NCBI GenBank assembly: GCA_947588845.1
Contig: CANQAR010000010.1
Span: forward strand, 1 to 49,953
Source of the DNA: an uncultured Lachnospiraceae bacterium
GTDB lineage: Bacteria > Bacillota > Clostridia > Lachnospirales > Lachnospiraceae
Direction of reading: 5' to 3'
Length of the DNA: 49,953 nt
The position numbers and the translations under genes were made by a program. Below the pieces are notes generated by a model that saw only the letters and a program-made list of their open reading frames with translations, was not told where the DNA came from and made no database searches. This document shows, piece after piece, positions 15,259-24,053 of this stretch. Within the stretch, counting starts at the first letter, position 1. Every line of letters begins with the position of its first letter.

Positions 15259-16383
15259 ATGGAAAACAAAACACCTGCAACTACACCACCTGCATCTGCT
15301 ATAGCTGCCGCTTCCAGCTATCACGACCAGGTGACCATTCAAAATACATTAAAGCTGCGCGAAATCCTGAAGACGCTTCCTCCGTTTGCGAGGGATTATT
15401 TTCGGGCCATTGAACCGATTTCATCAGCTAAGACAAGAATTTCCTATGCGTACGACATACGGATTTTCTTTCATTTTTTATTGTCTGAAAATCCATCCCT
15501 GAAAAACAGACAAATGTCTGATTTGACGGTCGACCTGCTTGATCAGGTTCAAGCGGTCGATATCGAGGAATATATGGAATATCTGAAGGTTTACGATTCC
15601 GCCGAGGACTCCCGTCCTCAGACCAACGGGGAACGCGGGCTGAAGCGGAAAATATCGGCACTCCGCAGTTTTTATTCTTATTATTATAAGCGGGAAATGA
15701 TCCAGACGAATCCGACGCTTCTGGTGGACATGCCCAAACTCCACGATAAGGAAATTGTACGTCTTGATGCCGACGAGACAGCCGAGCTCCTTGATTATAT
15801 TGAAAACTGCGGCAATGCTCTCACCGGTCAGAAAAAGGTATACTACGAAAAAACCAAATACCGGGATCTTGCGATCGTCACGCTGCTTCTCGGTACAGGT
15901 ATCCGTGTCTCTGAGTGCGTAGGTCTGGATGTCGGGGACATTGATTTCAAGAATGGCGGGATCCGCATTGTCCGTAAAGGCGGATCTGAAATGATGATTT
16001 ATTTTGGAGAGGAAGTCGAGGAAGCGCTTCTAAAATATCTGGAATACAGGAAGAATATTACGCCGGTCGCCGGACACGAAAATGCCCTCTTCTATTCTAC
16101 CCAGCGCAAACGAATCGGTATCCAGGCCGTTGAAAATATGGTCAAAAAATATGCCCGCGAAGTCACAACCACCAAAAAAATTACTCCGCACAAACTGCGG
16201 AGCACTTACGGCACTTCTCTCTACCGGGAAACCGGCGATATTTATCTGGTGGCCGACGTTCTTGGGCATAAAGACGTTAACACCACGAAAAAACATTATG
16301 CGGCAATGGACGATGCCCGCCGGAGAAGCGCGGCCTCTGTCGTCCGTCTCCGCGAAAAAAACGCTCCCAAAAACAACAGCTGA
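15259..16383 (+). CDS. Chromosomal tyrosine recombinase (XerC/XerD-like)
   Basis: This 374-residue recombinase has a core-binding SAM-like domain at about 30-160 and a catalytic domain with all six residues: R216 (GTGIRVSE), K240 (VRKGG), H311 and R314 (PHKLRSTYG), H337 (LGHKD) and Y347 (KKHYAAM). It is longer than XerC or XerD (about 300), mainly through an N-terminal 25-residue tail and a 35-residue insert near 110-125 and 185-200. A GGGAC site precedes the ATG. No mobile-element genes flank it, and its neighbours lexA, dtd and rluD are core genes, so a housekeeping role such as chromosome-dimer resolution is possible. The LexA-like box in its promoter suggests damage induction. Confidence 0.88.
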   Translation: MENKTPATTPPASAIAAASSYHDQVTIQNTLKLREILKTLPPFARDYFRAIEPISSAKTRISYAYDIRIFFHFLLSENPSLKNRQMSDLTVDLLDQVQAVDIEEYMEYLKVYDSAEDSRPQTNGERGLKRKISALRSFYSYYYKREMIQTNPTLLVDMPKLHDKEIVRLDADETAELLDYIENCGNALTGQKKVYYEKTKYRDLAIVTLLLGTGIRVSECVGLDVGDIDFKNGGIRIVRKGGSEMMIYFGEEVEEALLKYLEYRKNITPVAGHENALFYSTQRKRIGIQAVENMVKKYAREVTTTKKITPHKLRSTYGTSLYRETGDIYLVADVLGHKDVNTTKKHYAAMDDARRRSAASVVRLREKNAPKNNS

Positions 16384-16435
16384 GACAAAGCTCTGGCCGG
16401 AACGGAGTGGAGATGCGCACGAATTTGAAGCGGAA

Positions 16436-16873
16436 TCAGGATTCAAGAATCACTGTGAATGGCCCGTCATTACAGAGCCTGACTTCCATTTTCGCTCCAA
16501 AAACTCCTTTTTGAACGACCGGAATAACCTTTTTGCACTCGGAAATAATGTACTCATACAATTCTTCCGCCGAGGCCGGATCTCCGGCCTCTGTAAAAGA
16601 CGGCCTGTTGCCTTTTCTGCAGTCGGCATACAGCGTAAACTGCGAGATCAGAAGCAGCTCACCGCCTACATCTTTCAGTGACAGATTCGTCTTACCGTTC
16701 TCATCCGCAAAAATCCGCAGTCCTGTCATTTTTTTGACAAGCTTGTCCGCCTCTGCCTTCGTGTCGTTTTTTCCCACTCCGATCAGTACCAGAAAACCGT
16801 TCCCAATAGAACCAACCACTTTCTGTTCCACTTCCACGGACGCCTCCGTTACTCTCTGGATCACAAATTTCAT
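16436..16873 (-). CDS. dtd: D-aminoacyl-tRNA deacylase
   Basis: This 145-residue enzyme hydrolyses D-aminoacyl-tRNA (and glycyl-tRNA-Ala), protecting translation. It has the two active-site motifs SQFTLYAD and NDGPFTV, the latter in place of the usual N(S/D)GPVT, with one residue changed (F for V). The N-terminal MKFVIQRVTEASVEVE is typical. It converges with the recombinase gene across a 52-base gap and lies downstream of rluD. Confidence 0.95.
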   Translation of the reverse strand: MKFVIQRVTEASVEVEQKVVGSIGNGFLVLIGVGKNDTKAEADKLVKKMTGLRIFADENGKTNLSLKDVGGELLLISQFTLYADCRKGNRPSFTEAGDPASAEELYEYIISECKKVIPVVQKGVFGAKMEVRLCNDGPFTVILES

Positions 16874-16949
16874 GCTGTTTTTCCCCTTTTTCTTCTTTTG
16901 TCGTGCGTATCTCCCATTCGTTTTCTGAAATTTTATAAATTTTCAGCTG

Positions 16950-17900
16950 TCATCCCGCCCGAAGCTTTCTCAGAAGGTTTTCAAAATATTCCGGCAGCGG
17001 CGCTTCCACCTCAAGATATTCTCCCGTCGTCGGATGAATAAAGCCCAGCTTCATCGCATGAAGCGTCTGCCCCTGCAGTCCCGGAAACGGACATCTGGCC
17101 GGTCCGTAGACCTCATCGCCAAGTACAGGATGCCCGATACTCTTCATATGTACGCGGATCTGATGCGTTCGTCCTGTCTCCAGCCGGCATTCAATGTACG
17201 TAAACCGCTCAAACTGCTCCAGCACACGGTAATGTGTAACGGCCTCTTTTCCATTCGGTACATTGACCGCCATCTCCTTCCGCTTTATCGGATGACGCCC
17301 GATTGTCGTGCGGATCGTGCCGTCTTCCTCCAGTCTCCCATGTACAATTGCACGATAGCTGCGCGTGATGGAATGTTCTTTCAGCTGCTCTGCCAGAGAC
17401 CGGTGGGCGAGATCATTTTTGCAGATCACAAGAGACCCCGTCGTATTCCGGTCAATCCGGTGAACGATCCCAGGCCTCAGCACACCATTGATCCCCGACA
17501 ATTCCTCTCTGCAGTGATATAAAAGCGCGTTAACCACCGTTCCGCTGTAATGTCCTGCCGCAGGATGAACAACCATGTCTTTCGGCTTATTGATGACAAT
17601 GACATCCGAATCTTCATACAAAATATCAAGCGGTATATTCTCCGGACATACCTCCAGATCGGAAGCCTCGGGAACCGTAAGTTCAATGACGTCGCCAGTC
17701 CGGATTTTTCCTCCTGCTTTCCCGTTTTTCCCATTCACAAGAACCTGTCCGTCCCGGATCAGTCTCTGCAGATAGGACCGTGTCAGCCCCGCCGCGTTTT
17801 CCTGAAGAAATACATCCAGGCGCTTCCCTGTATGCTCCGGTGCTGCCTCAAAATGCATTATCTCCGCGTTTTCCGCTTCTCTCTTTTCCTGTTCCAGCAT
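16950..17900 (-). CDS. rluD: RluD-type 23S rRNA pseudouridine synthase
   Basis: This 316-residue protein has an S4 RNA-binding domain at about 25-85 (KRLDVFLQENAAGLTRSYLQ) and a pseudouridine synthase domain with catalytic D150 in HRIDRNTTG. GRTHQIRVHMKSIGHPVLGD follows near the C-terminus. RluD makes pseudouridines in helix 69 of 23S rRNA, though related RluA-family targets are possible. AAAGGAAG precedes the ATG. A structured repeat lies between it and lspA upstream. Confidence 0.92.
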   Translation of the reverse strand: MLEQEKREAENAEIMHFEAAPEHTGKRLDVFLQENAAGLTRSYLQRLIRDGQVLVNGKNGKAGGKIRTGDVIELTVPEASDLEVCPENIPLDILYEDSDVIVINKPKDMVVHPAAGHYSGTVVNALLYHCREELSGINGVLRPGIVHRIDRNTTGSLVICKNDLAHRSLAEQLKEHSITRSYRAIVHGRLEEDGTIRTTIGRHPIKRKEMAVNVPNGKEAVTHYRVLEQFERFTYIECRLETGRTHQIRVHMKSIGHPVLGDEVYGPARCPFPGLQGQTLHAMKLGFIHPTTGEYLEVEAPLPEYFENLLRKLRAG

Positions 17901-17918
17901 ATCTGCTTCCTTTCTACT

Positions 17919-18046
17919 TATAAGTCCAGTCTCATAGCAGAGGCAGACGGGCTGCGTGAGTTGCTGAGCAACGGAGCAATCCGTGGACTTATATTCATGG
18001 TGGCGCCCGCAGCTGGTTTCCTTACACGGGCCTGCGTATGAGAGTT
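17919..18046. repeat. Structured dispersed repeat, copy C (composite)
   Basis: TATAAGTCCA (17919-17928) pairs perfectly with TGGACTTATA (17984-17993). Inside is the small hairpin GTTGC-TGA-GCAAC (17960-17972), followed by GGAGCAATCCGTGG. This matches the element near 43109-43225 in layout and in the conserved 3' segment ATCCGTGG..CTT...TCATGG. The right part (18010-18040, AGCTGGTTTCCTTACACGGG then CCTGCGTATG) matches the elements at 23871 and 35271. It fills the gap between lspA and rluD. Confidence 0.6.
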
Positions 18047-18080
18047 CACACTCCCGCGAAAATGCGGCATCTTCCAGTCT

Positions 18081-18593
18081 TCAGCCCTGCTTCTGGAAGG
18101 GATTCAGAAATTCAAACGACTCATCCCGATAATACGTAAACAGTAAAATTACCATAAACGCTACCCCAACGCTGACATAGCAGTCCGCCAGGTTAAAGAC
18201 CGGAAAATCAATCAGTGAAAAATACAGGAAATCAATTACGTAACTGCGCGTGAGACGGTCGATAACATTTCCGAGAGACCCTGCCGCAATTACAACACAG
18301 ATAACCTTGAGAGGCAAGTATCGTTTCCCCTGCGGAATCCTCGTATACGCAAAGGCGCTGTATAAAATGACCAGAAGCGCAATCACTGCCAGCAGCAGCT
18401 GCTTTCCCCGCATAATCCCAAAAGCGGCTCCGCGGTTCTCCAGATAATACAGTTCAAAAACACCCGGAATCAGTTTCAGACTTTCCCGTCCTTTCAGACA
18501 GGAGGCGGCAGCCAGCTTTGCAGCCTGGTCGGCCGCGGTAAGTGCGAGGAACCATATGGCTCCCCACACAGAGCTTTTTACATTTCTTTTCAT
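18081..18593 (-). CDS. lspA: Lipoprotein signal peptidase (signal peptidase II)
   Basis: This 170-residue membrane protease cleaves prolipoprotein signal peptides after diacylglyceryl addition. Four membrane helices are seen. The catalytic aspartates are D121 (SYVIDFLY) and D137 (FNLADCYVS), with the conserved NRGAAFGI and GNVIDR motifs. GGAAAGG precedes the ATG. It is followed by a structured repeat before rluD, the common lspA-rluD pair. Confidence 0.96.
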   Translation of the reverse strand: MKRNVKSSVWGAIWFLALTAADQAAKLAAASCLKGRESLKLIPGVFELYYLENRGAAFGIMRGKQLLLAVIALLVILYSAFAYTRIPQGKRYLPLKVICVVIAAGSLGNVIDRLTRSYVIDFLYFSLIDFPVFNLADCYVSVGVAFMVILLFTYYRDESFEFLNPFQKQG

Positions 18594-18653
18594 CTTTTAC
18601 CTTTCCATATCGCGCCGGTGCTCCAATAGTCTGTCAAATACGGACGCTGCTGC

Positions 18654-19811
18654 TTATTTCGTTCCGCTGTAGATCGGACTTCCCTGTGTCTCGTCCATCA
18701 TTGCAATGTTCATGGAATTGACTGCCTCAAGCATCTCCTCGTCTGTAACCTCATGATCGATGTACGCTTTCCCGATCTTTTTCAGAAGAATAAACTTGAT
18801 TTTCCCCGCATTCATTTTCTTGTCCTTTTTGGTCGCGGCGACAATGTCTGCGGATTCCAGTCCGTCAAATGTAATCGGAAGTCCGAATCCGACGTTCATA
18901 TCGCGGATTTCATAAAATTCATCTTCCTCCAGATATCCCCGCTTCCAGGATATGTAGGCGGCCGCAACCATGCCAAGCGACACGCACTGTCCATGAAGCA
19001 GTTCAAAATTTTTGAGTTTCTCTATGGCATGGCCGATGGTATGGCCAAAATTCAGAATCGCGCGTTCTCCCTTTTCCTGCGGATCTTTTTCCACGACAGC
19101 GCGCTTGATCTGACAGCATTGTTCAACCATATAGCGGAGTGTCTCATCCTCCCGTTCTTCAATGTCACTCATATGCTCGATCGTCCACCCATAGAAATCT
19201 GCATCGCGGATCAGCCCTGATTTCAGAAGTTCTCCCATTCCACTCGCGAACTGTTCCTCCGGCAATGTCGACAAAACAGAACTGTTGATATAGACGAGAG
19301 CCGGCTGGTGAAATGCGCCGACCATATTTTTGTAACAGTCAAAATCCACTCCCGTCTTCCCGCCGATGCTGCTGTCAATCTGGGAAAGGAGGGTTGTCGG
19401 AATCTGAATGAAGCGGATACCTCGCAGATAAGTCGCTGCCGCAAACCCTGTCAGATCTCCCGTGACGCCGCCGCCCAGCGCGGCAAGGACATCCTGCCTG
19501 TCAAATTCTTTCTGAATCAGATGTTCATAAAGACCTCTCACTGTATCAAGCGTTTTGTGCTCCTCTCCCGCCGGGATAATATACTCCTCGACCTGTCGGC
19601 AGCAGGAGGAAAAGCAGGCCTTTACCTCTTCAAGATACAGGGGCGCTACATTCGTATCTGTCACAATGCAGACTCTGCGCTCCTGTATTTCCAGCTCCGA
19701 AAGACGGTCTGCCAGTTCCTTAAATGATTTTTCCAGAAAAATATGATAGGAAAAATGTCCGTTTTCCCTGACCGTGATCGCATTCTTATCGCTTTTCTTT
19801 GCTGTCCCCAT
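18654..19811 (-). CDS. aroB: 3-dehydroquinate synthase
   Basis: This 385-residue enzyme converts DAHP to 3-dehydroquinate with NAD and zinc in the shikimate pathway. Motifs are ALGGGVTGDLTGFAAATYLR, PTTLLSQIDSSIGGKTGVD and the metal-site NFGHTIGHAIE. I place the start at ATG 19811, behind AAGGAGAT with a 4-5-base spacing. A further 27 bases upstream in frame add MKMHTKEII without family likeness. AroB among ylm/sep genes is unusual; no other shikimate gene is present. A final SPIYSGTK tail is slightly longer than usual. Confidence 0.93.
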   Translation of the reverse strand: MGTAKKSDKNAITVRENGHFSYHIFLEKSFKELADRLSELEIQERRVCIVTDTNVAPLYLEEVKACFSSCCRQVEEYIIPAGEEHKTLDTVRGLYEHLIQKEFDRQDVLAALGGGVTGDLTGFAAATYLRGIRFIQIPTTLLSQIDSSIGGKTGVDFDCYKNMVGAFHQPALVYINSSVLSTLPEEQFASGMGELLKSGLIRDADFYGWTIEHMSDIEEREDETLRYMVEQCCQIKRAVVEKDPQEKGERAILNFGHTIGHAIEKLKNFELLHGQCVSLGMVAAAYISWKRGYLEEDEFYEIRDMNVGFGLPITFDGLESADIVAATKKDKKMNAGKIKFILLKKIGKAYIDHEVTDEEMLEAVNSMNIAMMDETQGSPIYSGTK

Positions 19812-19846
19812 AATTATCTCCTTTGTATGCATTTTCAAACATATTT

Positions 19847-20611
19847 TTAAACATATTTTTCTATTTCAATCCATGTACGGCCTTTCCTGGACTGTCCTGC
19901 GGCATCACAATAGCGGAACCGTCCATGTCCGCGCACCGACACAAGATCCCCTTCCTTCAGCACACAGGCATTCGACGTGACCATTTTGCCGTTCACAAAC
20001 ACATTTCCATGCTCGATTAAAGAAATCAGGCTGCTGCGCGATGCCCCGAACGCAAGAGCCATCACAGCGTCGAGACGTACAGAAGCAACGCTCCCTCTTA
20101 TCTTCTCCAGTACAGGAGTATACGAAAATCCCTCATTCCTGCAGACGGTACATCTGACAGAAGTATGGCGGATCCTTGTGAGCTCTCCGCAGATTATCTC
20201 TGAAAGCGGAGCACAGCAGAACAAAAAAGCTTCCTCGTCCCTGACGGCAATGTCGCCGGTTTTCGCCCGGTCAATTCCCAGATTCATCAGCGCTCCCAGG
20301 ATATCTCTGTGCGAAAGTTTCTCGGCAAATTTTTTCAGAAGCGGTTCAATCCGGATGCAGGCGACGGGCCATTCCGGTTCCAGTCCGCCGGCATCGGAAG
20401 GGATGAACGCGGCCATACGGCGTTCGGCTCCCTCATAACCGCCAAAAGTTTCCCCGCGGGAGCGGGAAAACTTTTGCAGCATCTCATATAAAATATTCTG
20501 CTCATACAGATTCATGAAATCAGAATAAAGGACACAATTCCTCTTATCCGCGAGGATTATAAGATCCTGTACCCTTCTTCTGAAAACGGCTTCCTCTTTT
20601 TCTCTGTCCAT
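19847..20611 (-). CDS. ylmH: YlmH-type S4-domain RNA-binding protein
   Basis: This 254-residue protein has an N-terminal YlmH domain (about 1-165) and a C-terminal S4 domain (about 180-245, SRSSLISLIEHGNVFVNGKM). YlmH-family proteins act in rescue of stalled 50S subunits and lie near cell-division genes in Firmicutes. It is directly downstream of sepF, the classical ylmEFGH order. The start is ATG 20611 with a GGTGA site. No signal peptide is seen. Confidence 0.9.
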   Translation of the reverse strand: MDREKEEAVFRRRVQDLIILADKRNCVLYSDFMNLYEQNILYEMLQKFSRSRGETFGGYEGAERRMAAFIPSDAGGLEPEWPVACIRIEPLLKKFAEKLSHRDILGALMNLGIDRAKTGDIAVRDEEAFLFCCAPLSEIICGELTRIRHTSVRCTVCRNEGFSYTPVLEKIRGSVASVRLDAVMALAFGASRSSLISLIEHGNVFVNGKMVTSNACVLKEGDLVSVRGHGRFRYCDAAGQSRKGRTWIEIEKYV

Positions 20612-20643
20612 AAAATCACCTGACTGCGCGGCACAGTTACTGA

Positions 20644-21252
20644 TTAAAACCGTGTGCCGAACGCAGGAATATCAACTGTCCCATCGAGCATCTCCTGGAA
20701 ATCACCGGAAATATTAATGCCCGGAGGTGTGATCAGAAAAGAATAGTCACTGATCTTCTGAAGATTTCCATGGATCGCAAAACAGGATCCCGAAGAGAAA
20801 TCAATGATTCTCTGGGCTGTATCCAGATCAAGCCCCTCCATATTGAGAATCACGATACAGTTCTCAAGAAGGGTTTCCGTGATTTCGCGGCTCTCTTCCA
20901 TGCTGCGCGGCTTGATCAGACATACCTCCATGATACCGCCCTGTTTGCGGGCAGTGCTGTTGCTGGAACGAATCGGTGAGACCTTTGGATTCTTCTGCTG
21001 TTTCTGGCGCGATGCCGCCGCCCTGGAAGACTGAGGCTGTTTTTCCTCCCGGACAGGTTCGGAGGAAGCAGGCTGTTCATCAAAATATTCTTCCTCATCC
21101 TCTTCTTCCTCTGTACGTTTATTCAAAATACGCTTCCTGGGAGTTTTTTCTTCTTCCTCCTCTTCTTCCTCCTCATCAAGATAATCGTCATCAAACCCGT
21201 CATAGTCATCATTCAGCTTAATTGTATTTAAAAATTTGTCTATAACACCCAT
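20644..21252 (-). CDS. sepF: Cell division protein SepF
   Basis: This 202-residue protein has an N-terminal amphipathic, membrane-targeting helix (MGVIDKFLNTIKL), then a linker that is extremely acidic (a run of nine glutamates near 27-35, and another E/D block near 48-56). It ends in a DUF552/SepF core at about 105-200 (PRSMEESREITETLLENCIV, then FSSGSCFAIHGNLQKIS). SepF polymerises on FtsZ filaments and tethers them to the membrane. It is longer than the 150-residue B. subtilis protein because of the linker. AGGAGAAT precedes the ATG. Confidence 0.95.
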   Translation of the reverse strand: MGVIDKFLNTIKLNDDYDGFDDDYLDEEEEEEEEEKTPRKRILNKRTEEEEDEEEYFDEQPASSEPVREEKQPQSSRAAASRQKQQKNPKVSPIRSSNSTARKQGGIMEVCLIKPRSMEESREITETLLENCIVILNMEGLDLDTAQRIIDFSSGSCFAIHGNLQKISDYSFLITPPGINISGDFQEMLDGTVDIPAFGTRF

Positions 21253-21264
21253 AATTGCATTCTC

Positions 21265-21963
21265 CTATCTCACAACTGTGTAATCACGTTCCCCGAAAAT
21301 ACCGGTACCCACGCGCACCATTGTGGCGCCTTCCTCTACGGCGACGACATAATCTCCAGTCATTCCCATACTTAGTTTGCACATAAACACATTATCAATG
21401 TTTTTTCCATTAATGTCAACACATAATTTTTTTAAATTGCGGAAGTATATTCGATTATCTTCTGGATTTTCAGTAAATGGCGCAATGGTCATTAAACCTT
21501 CTATACGTATATTGGGAAGACGGCTGATTTTTCTGATAAAATCTTCTGCATCTTCCGGAGCTATTCCATCTTTTGTCTCTTCTCCTGCCATGTTCACTTC
21601 GACTAAAATCGGCATGCAGATACCTCTTCTGGAAGCCTCTGCGCTGATTGCTTCTGCCAGCCTCTCCGAATCGACTGAATGAATCATGCAGGCCTTATCG
21701 ATGACATATTTGATCTTATTGCGCTGCAAATGTCCGATCATATGCCACTGTACATCTTCCGGCAGCTGAGGAACTTTGTCCCGGAGCTCCTGCGGTTTGT
21801 TCTCTCCAAATACTTTTGTACCGGCCTCATAAGCCTCACGGATCATCTCAACAGGTTTGGTCTTGCTCACCGCGATCAGCGTTACCTCGCCCGGATCACG
21901 TCCGCTCCTTTCGCATGCAGCTTTTATGTTTGCCAGTACTTTCTCCAGATTTTCTTTGATCAT
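21265..21963 (-). CDS. ylmE: YggS/YlmE-type pyridoxal phosphate homeostasis protein
   Basis: This 232-residue PLP-binding alanine-racemase fold protein has the PLP lysine in TLIAVSKTKP, then HMIGHLQRNKIKY and LSMGMTGDYVVAVEEGATMV as the phosphate-binding turn. It is not an enzyme in the usual sense and keeps vitamin B6 and amino-acid pools balanced. It lies between the HlyD-like gene and sepF, 12 bases before sepF, so the genes share a transcript. Confidence 0.96.
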   Translation of the reverse strand: MIKENLEKVLANIKAACERSGRDPGEVTLIAVSKTKPVEMIREAYEAGTKVFGENKPQELRDKVPQLPEDVQWHMIGHLQRNKIKYVIDKACMIHSVDSERLAEAISAEASRRGICMPILVEVNMAGEETKDGIAPEDAEDFIRKISRLPNIRIEGLMTIAPFTENPEDNRIYFRNLKKLCVDINGKNIDNVFMCKLSMGMTGDYVVAVEEGATMVRVGTGIFGERDYTVVR

Positions 21964-21984
21964 GTCCGTCGCTCCTTTACCGTA

Positions 21985-23358
21985 TCAGTTTATGATCTGG
22001 TCAACATCAGCCTCCGACGCATTCAGTACAATATAGTCATTGGCCGACAAACCATATATATTGTTGCTCTCGACAATGCAGTACTCTTCATTCTGATCGA
22101 TCACTGTTATCTCACGGAACACTGCATATCCTTTGTTAATATTGTATACCCCATGCAGGACCGTCACGTCACGATCCGTGAGCACCTGTCTCTTTGCAGA
22201 ATTCTCCTGCAGAATGCAGTCTCCTTCTTCCAGAAGATTTTTATTGATCAGATAGATTCCTGTTTCTTCATTATAGCTGTAAACATTTGCCGTCACATAA
22301 CTGGTCTCGGAAGATCCGTCCGTGTGGAAACGTTCTACTTTCAGAGTGACCTCTTTCTCTGTATCTTCATTAACGATCACAAATTCTTCAGGAATATTAT
22401 AAAATTCCTTGTCCACAATCGCGGAGACCGGTATTTTCAGTCCCTCTTTGCGGTTCAGAACCAGCTCTATTTCAAGAAAACGATCTGTCGCATACCGTAC
22501 CAGAGAATTATCCATAACAATCTCTCCGAACGATTCCGAACCGTTTCGGATGATTGAAAATGGGGCCGTAAATGTCTGGTTATCCTTCAGAAAACGCAGC
22601 CGGATACTCTCCTGTCCCGTCAGTTCCGTCACCAGATTGCTGTCCATCGGAAAATACAGGCGCCATTCTTCCTCCGTGATCAGTTTATAGATCACATCCC
22701 CGGCCGTAACCCGCTTATTGGTCCTCAGACTCTCCAGCTTATAATTGTTCAGATCAAACATGTCTTTGGTCAGCGACGCAGCCGACACTTCCTCAAACCC
22801 GTCGATCCCATAGATCACAAATCCGGAGTTCGGGGCATTGCAGCGGTTCTGTACGTTAATGTAATCCTCTCCAAGATTTTTGGTCATATCAGCGAGAATG
22901 CTTTCAACTCCCGCTTTCATTTCATAGGTTCTCTGAAAAGAGTTCTCTGAAAAATCCGTCACAAAACCCGACAGAACACTGTGGAGACGGCCGATATCAC
23001 GATCATTCGGTTCAAAATCTTCATATACGACTGGATCAAGAGAACCCGATTCATTCACAGAACAGACCGTACTGTCCGCAGAAACTCTGGAACCCTCGCG
23101 GGCATAATATCGAATACTGCCGGACTGTGAAGCGCGCACGACCTCTTCTGTCCGGAGAGACAATGCCTGGTAACGAAAATTTCCGCTCAAGTTCCCTCTT
23201 ACTACCTCGTACGGCTTGATATGCGTCTCCGTCAGGTAGACAAACATACAGACAATCATATAGATAAAAACAATCCCAAACAGAAGCGTACCAATATTGA
23301 GAAAAGGATATCTCCTGTACTTTGCCACTTTCCTGTTCTTTTTATCAAATAATGCCAA
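21985..23358 (-). CDS. HlyD-like single-pass membrane protein of the sepF operon
   Basis: This 457-residue protein has one N-terminal membrane helix (about 22-44, LNIGTLLFGIVFIYMIVCMF), then a periplasmic-adaptor-type region with a biotinyl-lipoyl-like turn (VRASQSGSIRYYAREGSRVS) and beta-barrel repeats. I place the start at TTG 23358, after GGGGGGAAG. A longer in-frame extension to 23412 is unlike the family. HlyD adaptors normally serve an ABC or TolC partner; none is encoded here. Clostridial sepF clusters often include this protein, so a role in division or envelope assembly is possible. Its function is unknown. Confidence 0.7.
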   Translation of the reverse strand: MALFDKKNRKVAKYRRYPFLNIGTLLFGIVFIYMIVCMFVYLTETHIKPYEVVRGNLSGNFRYQALSLRTEEVVRASQSGSIRYYAREGSRVSADSTVCSVNESGSLDPVVYEDFEPNDRDIGRLHSVLSGFVTDFSENSFQRTYEMKAGVESILADMTKNLGEDYINVQNRCNAPNSGFVIYGIDGFEEVSAASLTKDMFDLNNYKLESLRTNKRVTAGDVIYKLITEEEWRLYFPMDSNLVTELTGQESIRLRFLKDNQTFTAPFSIIRNGSESFGEIVMDNSLVRYATDRFLEIELVLNRKEGLKIPVSAIVDKEFYNIPEEFVIVNEDTEKEVTLKVERFHTDGSSETSYVTANVYSYNEETGIYLINKNLLEEGDCILQENSAKRQVLTDRDVTVLHGVYNINKGYAVFREITVIDQNEEYCIVESNNIYGLSANDYIVLNASEADVDQIIN

Positions 23359-23451
23359 TTTACTTCCCCCCAGATAAAAGTCCGGCCGCAGGAAAAACCT
23401 GGCGAACGGCAAACCGGATCATAAATCAAGCTTTCTCATGACATCTCTTTA

Positions 23452-23480
23452 ATTTTACCATGTGAACGCAAATGATACAA
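23452..23480 (-). promoter_or_regulatory. Sigma-A promoter of the HlyD-like/ylmE/sepF operon
   Basis: On the minus strand TTGTAT (23480-23475) and TAAAAT (23457-23452) have a 17-base spacer. The -10 lies about 95 bases before the chosen TTG start. Confidence 0.7.
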
Positions 23481-23656
23481 CCTTTCTTTTGCATAAAATT
23501 CTGTTTCCGGGGCAAAATGGTTACTGTTCACCGCCGCGTTTTTTAAGGTGGCCTTCAGGCATCCTGCCCGGAAATCCAGAAATCCGCGGCGCGAAATGCT
23601 GCAAAAACAGTATTCCATCGAGGAATGCTGATTAGTCAGATAAGGAGGAAAACATT

Positions 23657-23866
23657 ATGAGTAAAGGTATAGATTATTCCGCACTTGCCCTTGTCATTAT
23701 CGGGGCGGTCAACTGGGGACTGATCGGTATCTTCAAACTGGACCTGGTCAATCTCCTGTTCGGAAACATGTCCTGGATATCGCGTCTCGTTTATATACTG
23801 GTCGGAATATCCGGATTATATCTGCTCAGCCTGTTTGGACGCGTCAGATCCATGGGCGAAGAATAA
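23657..23866 (+). CDS. DUF378 small membrane protein
   Basis: This 69-residue protein has two membrane helices (about 8-27 and 42-63). The motif GAVNWGLIGIFKLDLVNLLF is the DUF378/YuzA signature. AAGGAGGAAA lies ahead of the ATG. The function is unknown; homologues are widespread in Firmicutes. It stands alone on the plus strand, pointing toward a structured repeat that starts five bases after its stop. Confidence 0.88.
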   Translation: MSKGIDYSALALVIIGAVNWGLIGIFKLDLVNLLFGNMSWISRLVYILVGISGLYLLSLFGRVRSMGEE

Positions 23867-23870
23867 ATCG

Positions 23871-24002
23871 GGCCTGATCGGGCAGGAGGCGGTTTTTCCT
23901 CCTGCCCGCCCGCGCGGCCCGGGTGCTGCGTCAGCAGCTGATTTCCCTGCCCGGGCCTGCGCATACAAAACCTGCGGCCGGACGATCTGTGTCCAGCCGC
24001 AG
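23871..24002. repeat. Structured dispersed repeat, copy A
   Basis: Three stem-loops are arranged in order. H1 is GGGCAGGAGG (23880-23889) with CCTCCTGCCC (23898-23907). H2 is GGCCCGGG (23916-23923) with CCCGGGCC (23950-23957), and encloses TGCTG-CGT-CAGCA. H3 is CTGCGGC (23972-23978) with GCCGCAG (23996-24002), with an inner GGAC/GTCC. A second copy lies at 35271-35416. The element sits between the DUF378 gene and the convergent P-loop gene. Confidence 0.75.
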
Positions 24003-24053
24003 AATACATAAATCATTCTCTGTTCCTTATGTAGCCAACAAGCCAATATATCC

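Noticed and set aside
21679-22557. A 292-codon plus-strand frame across ylmE and the HlyD-like gene
   Set aside because: It crosses two opposite genes and has no ribosome site or known motif.
23436-23618. 60-codon minus-strand frame upstream of the HlyD-like gene
   Set aside because: It lies in the promoter region, with no ribosome site and no likeness.
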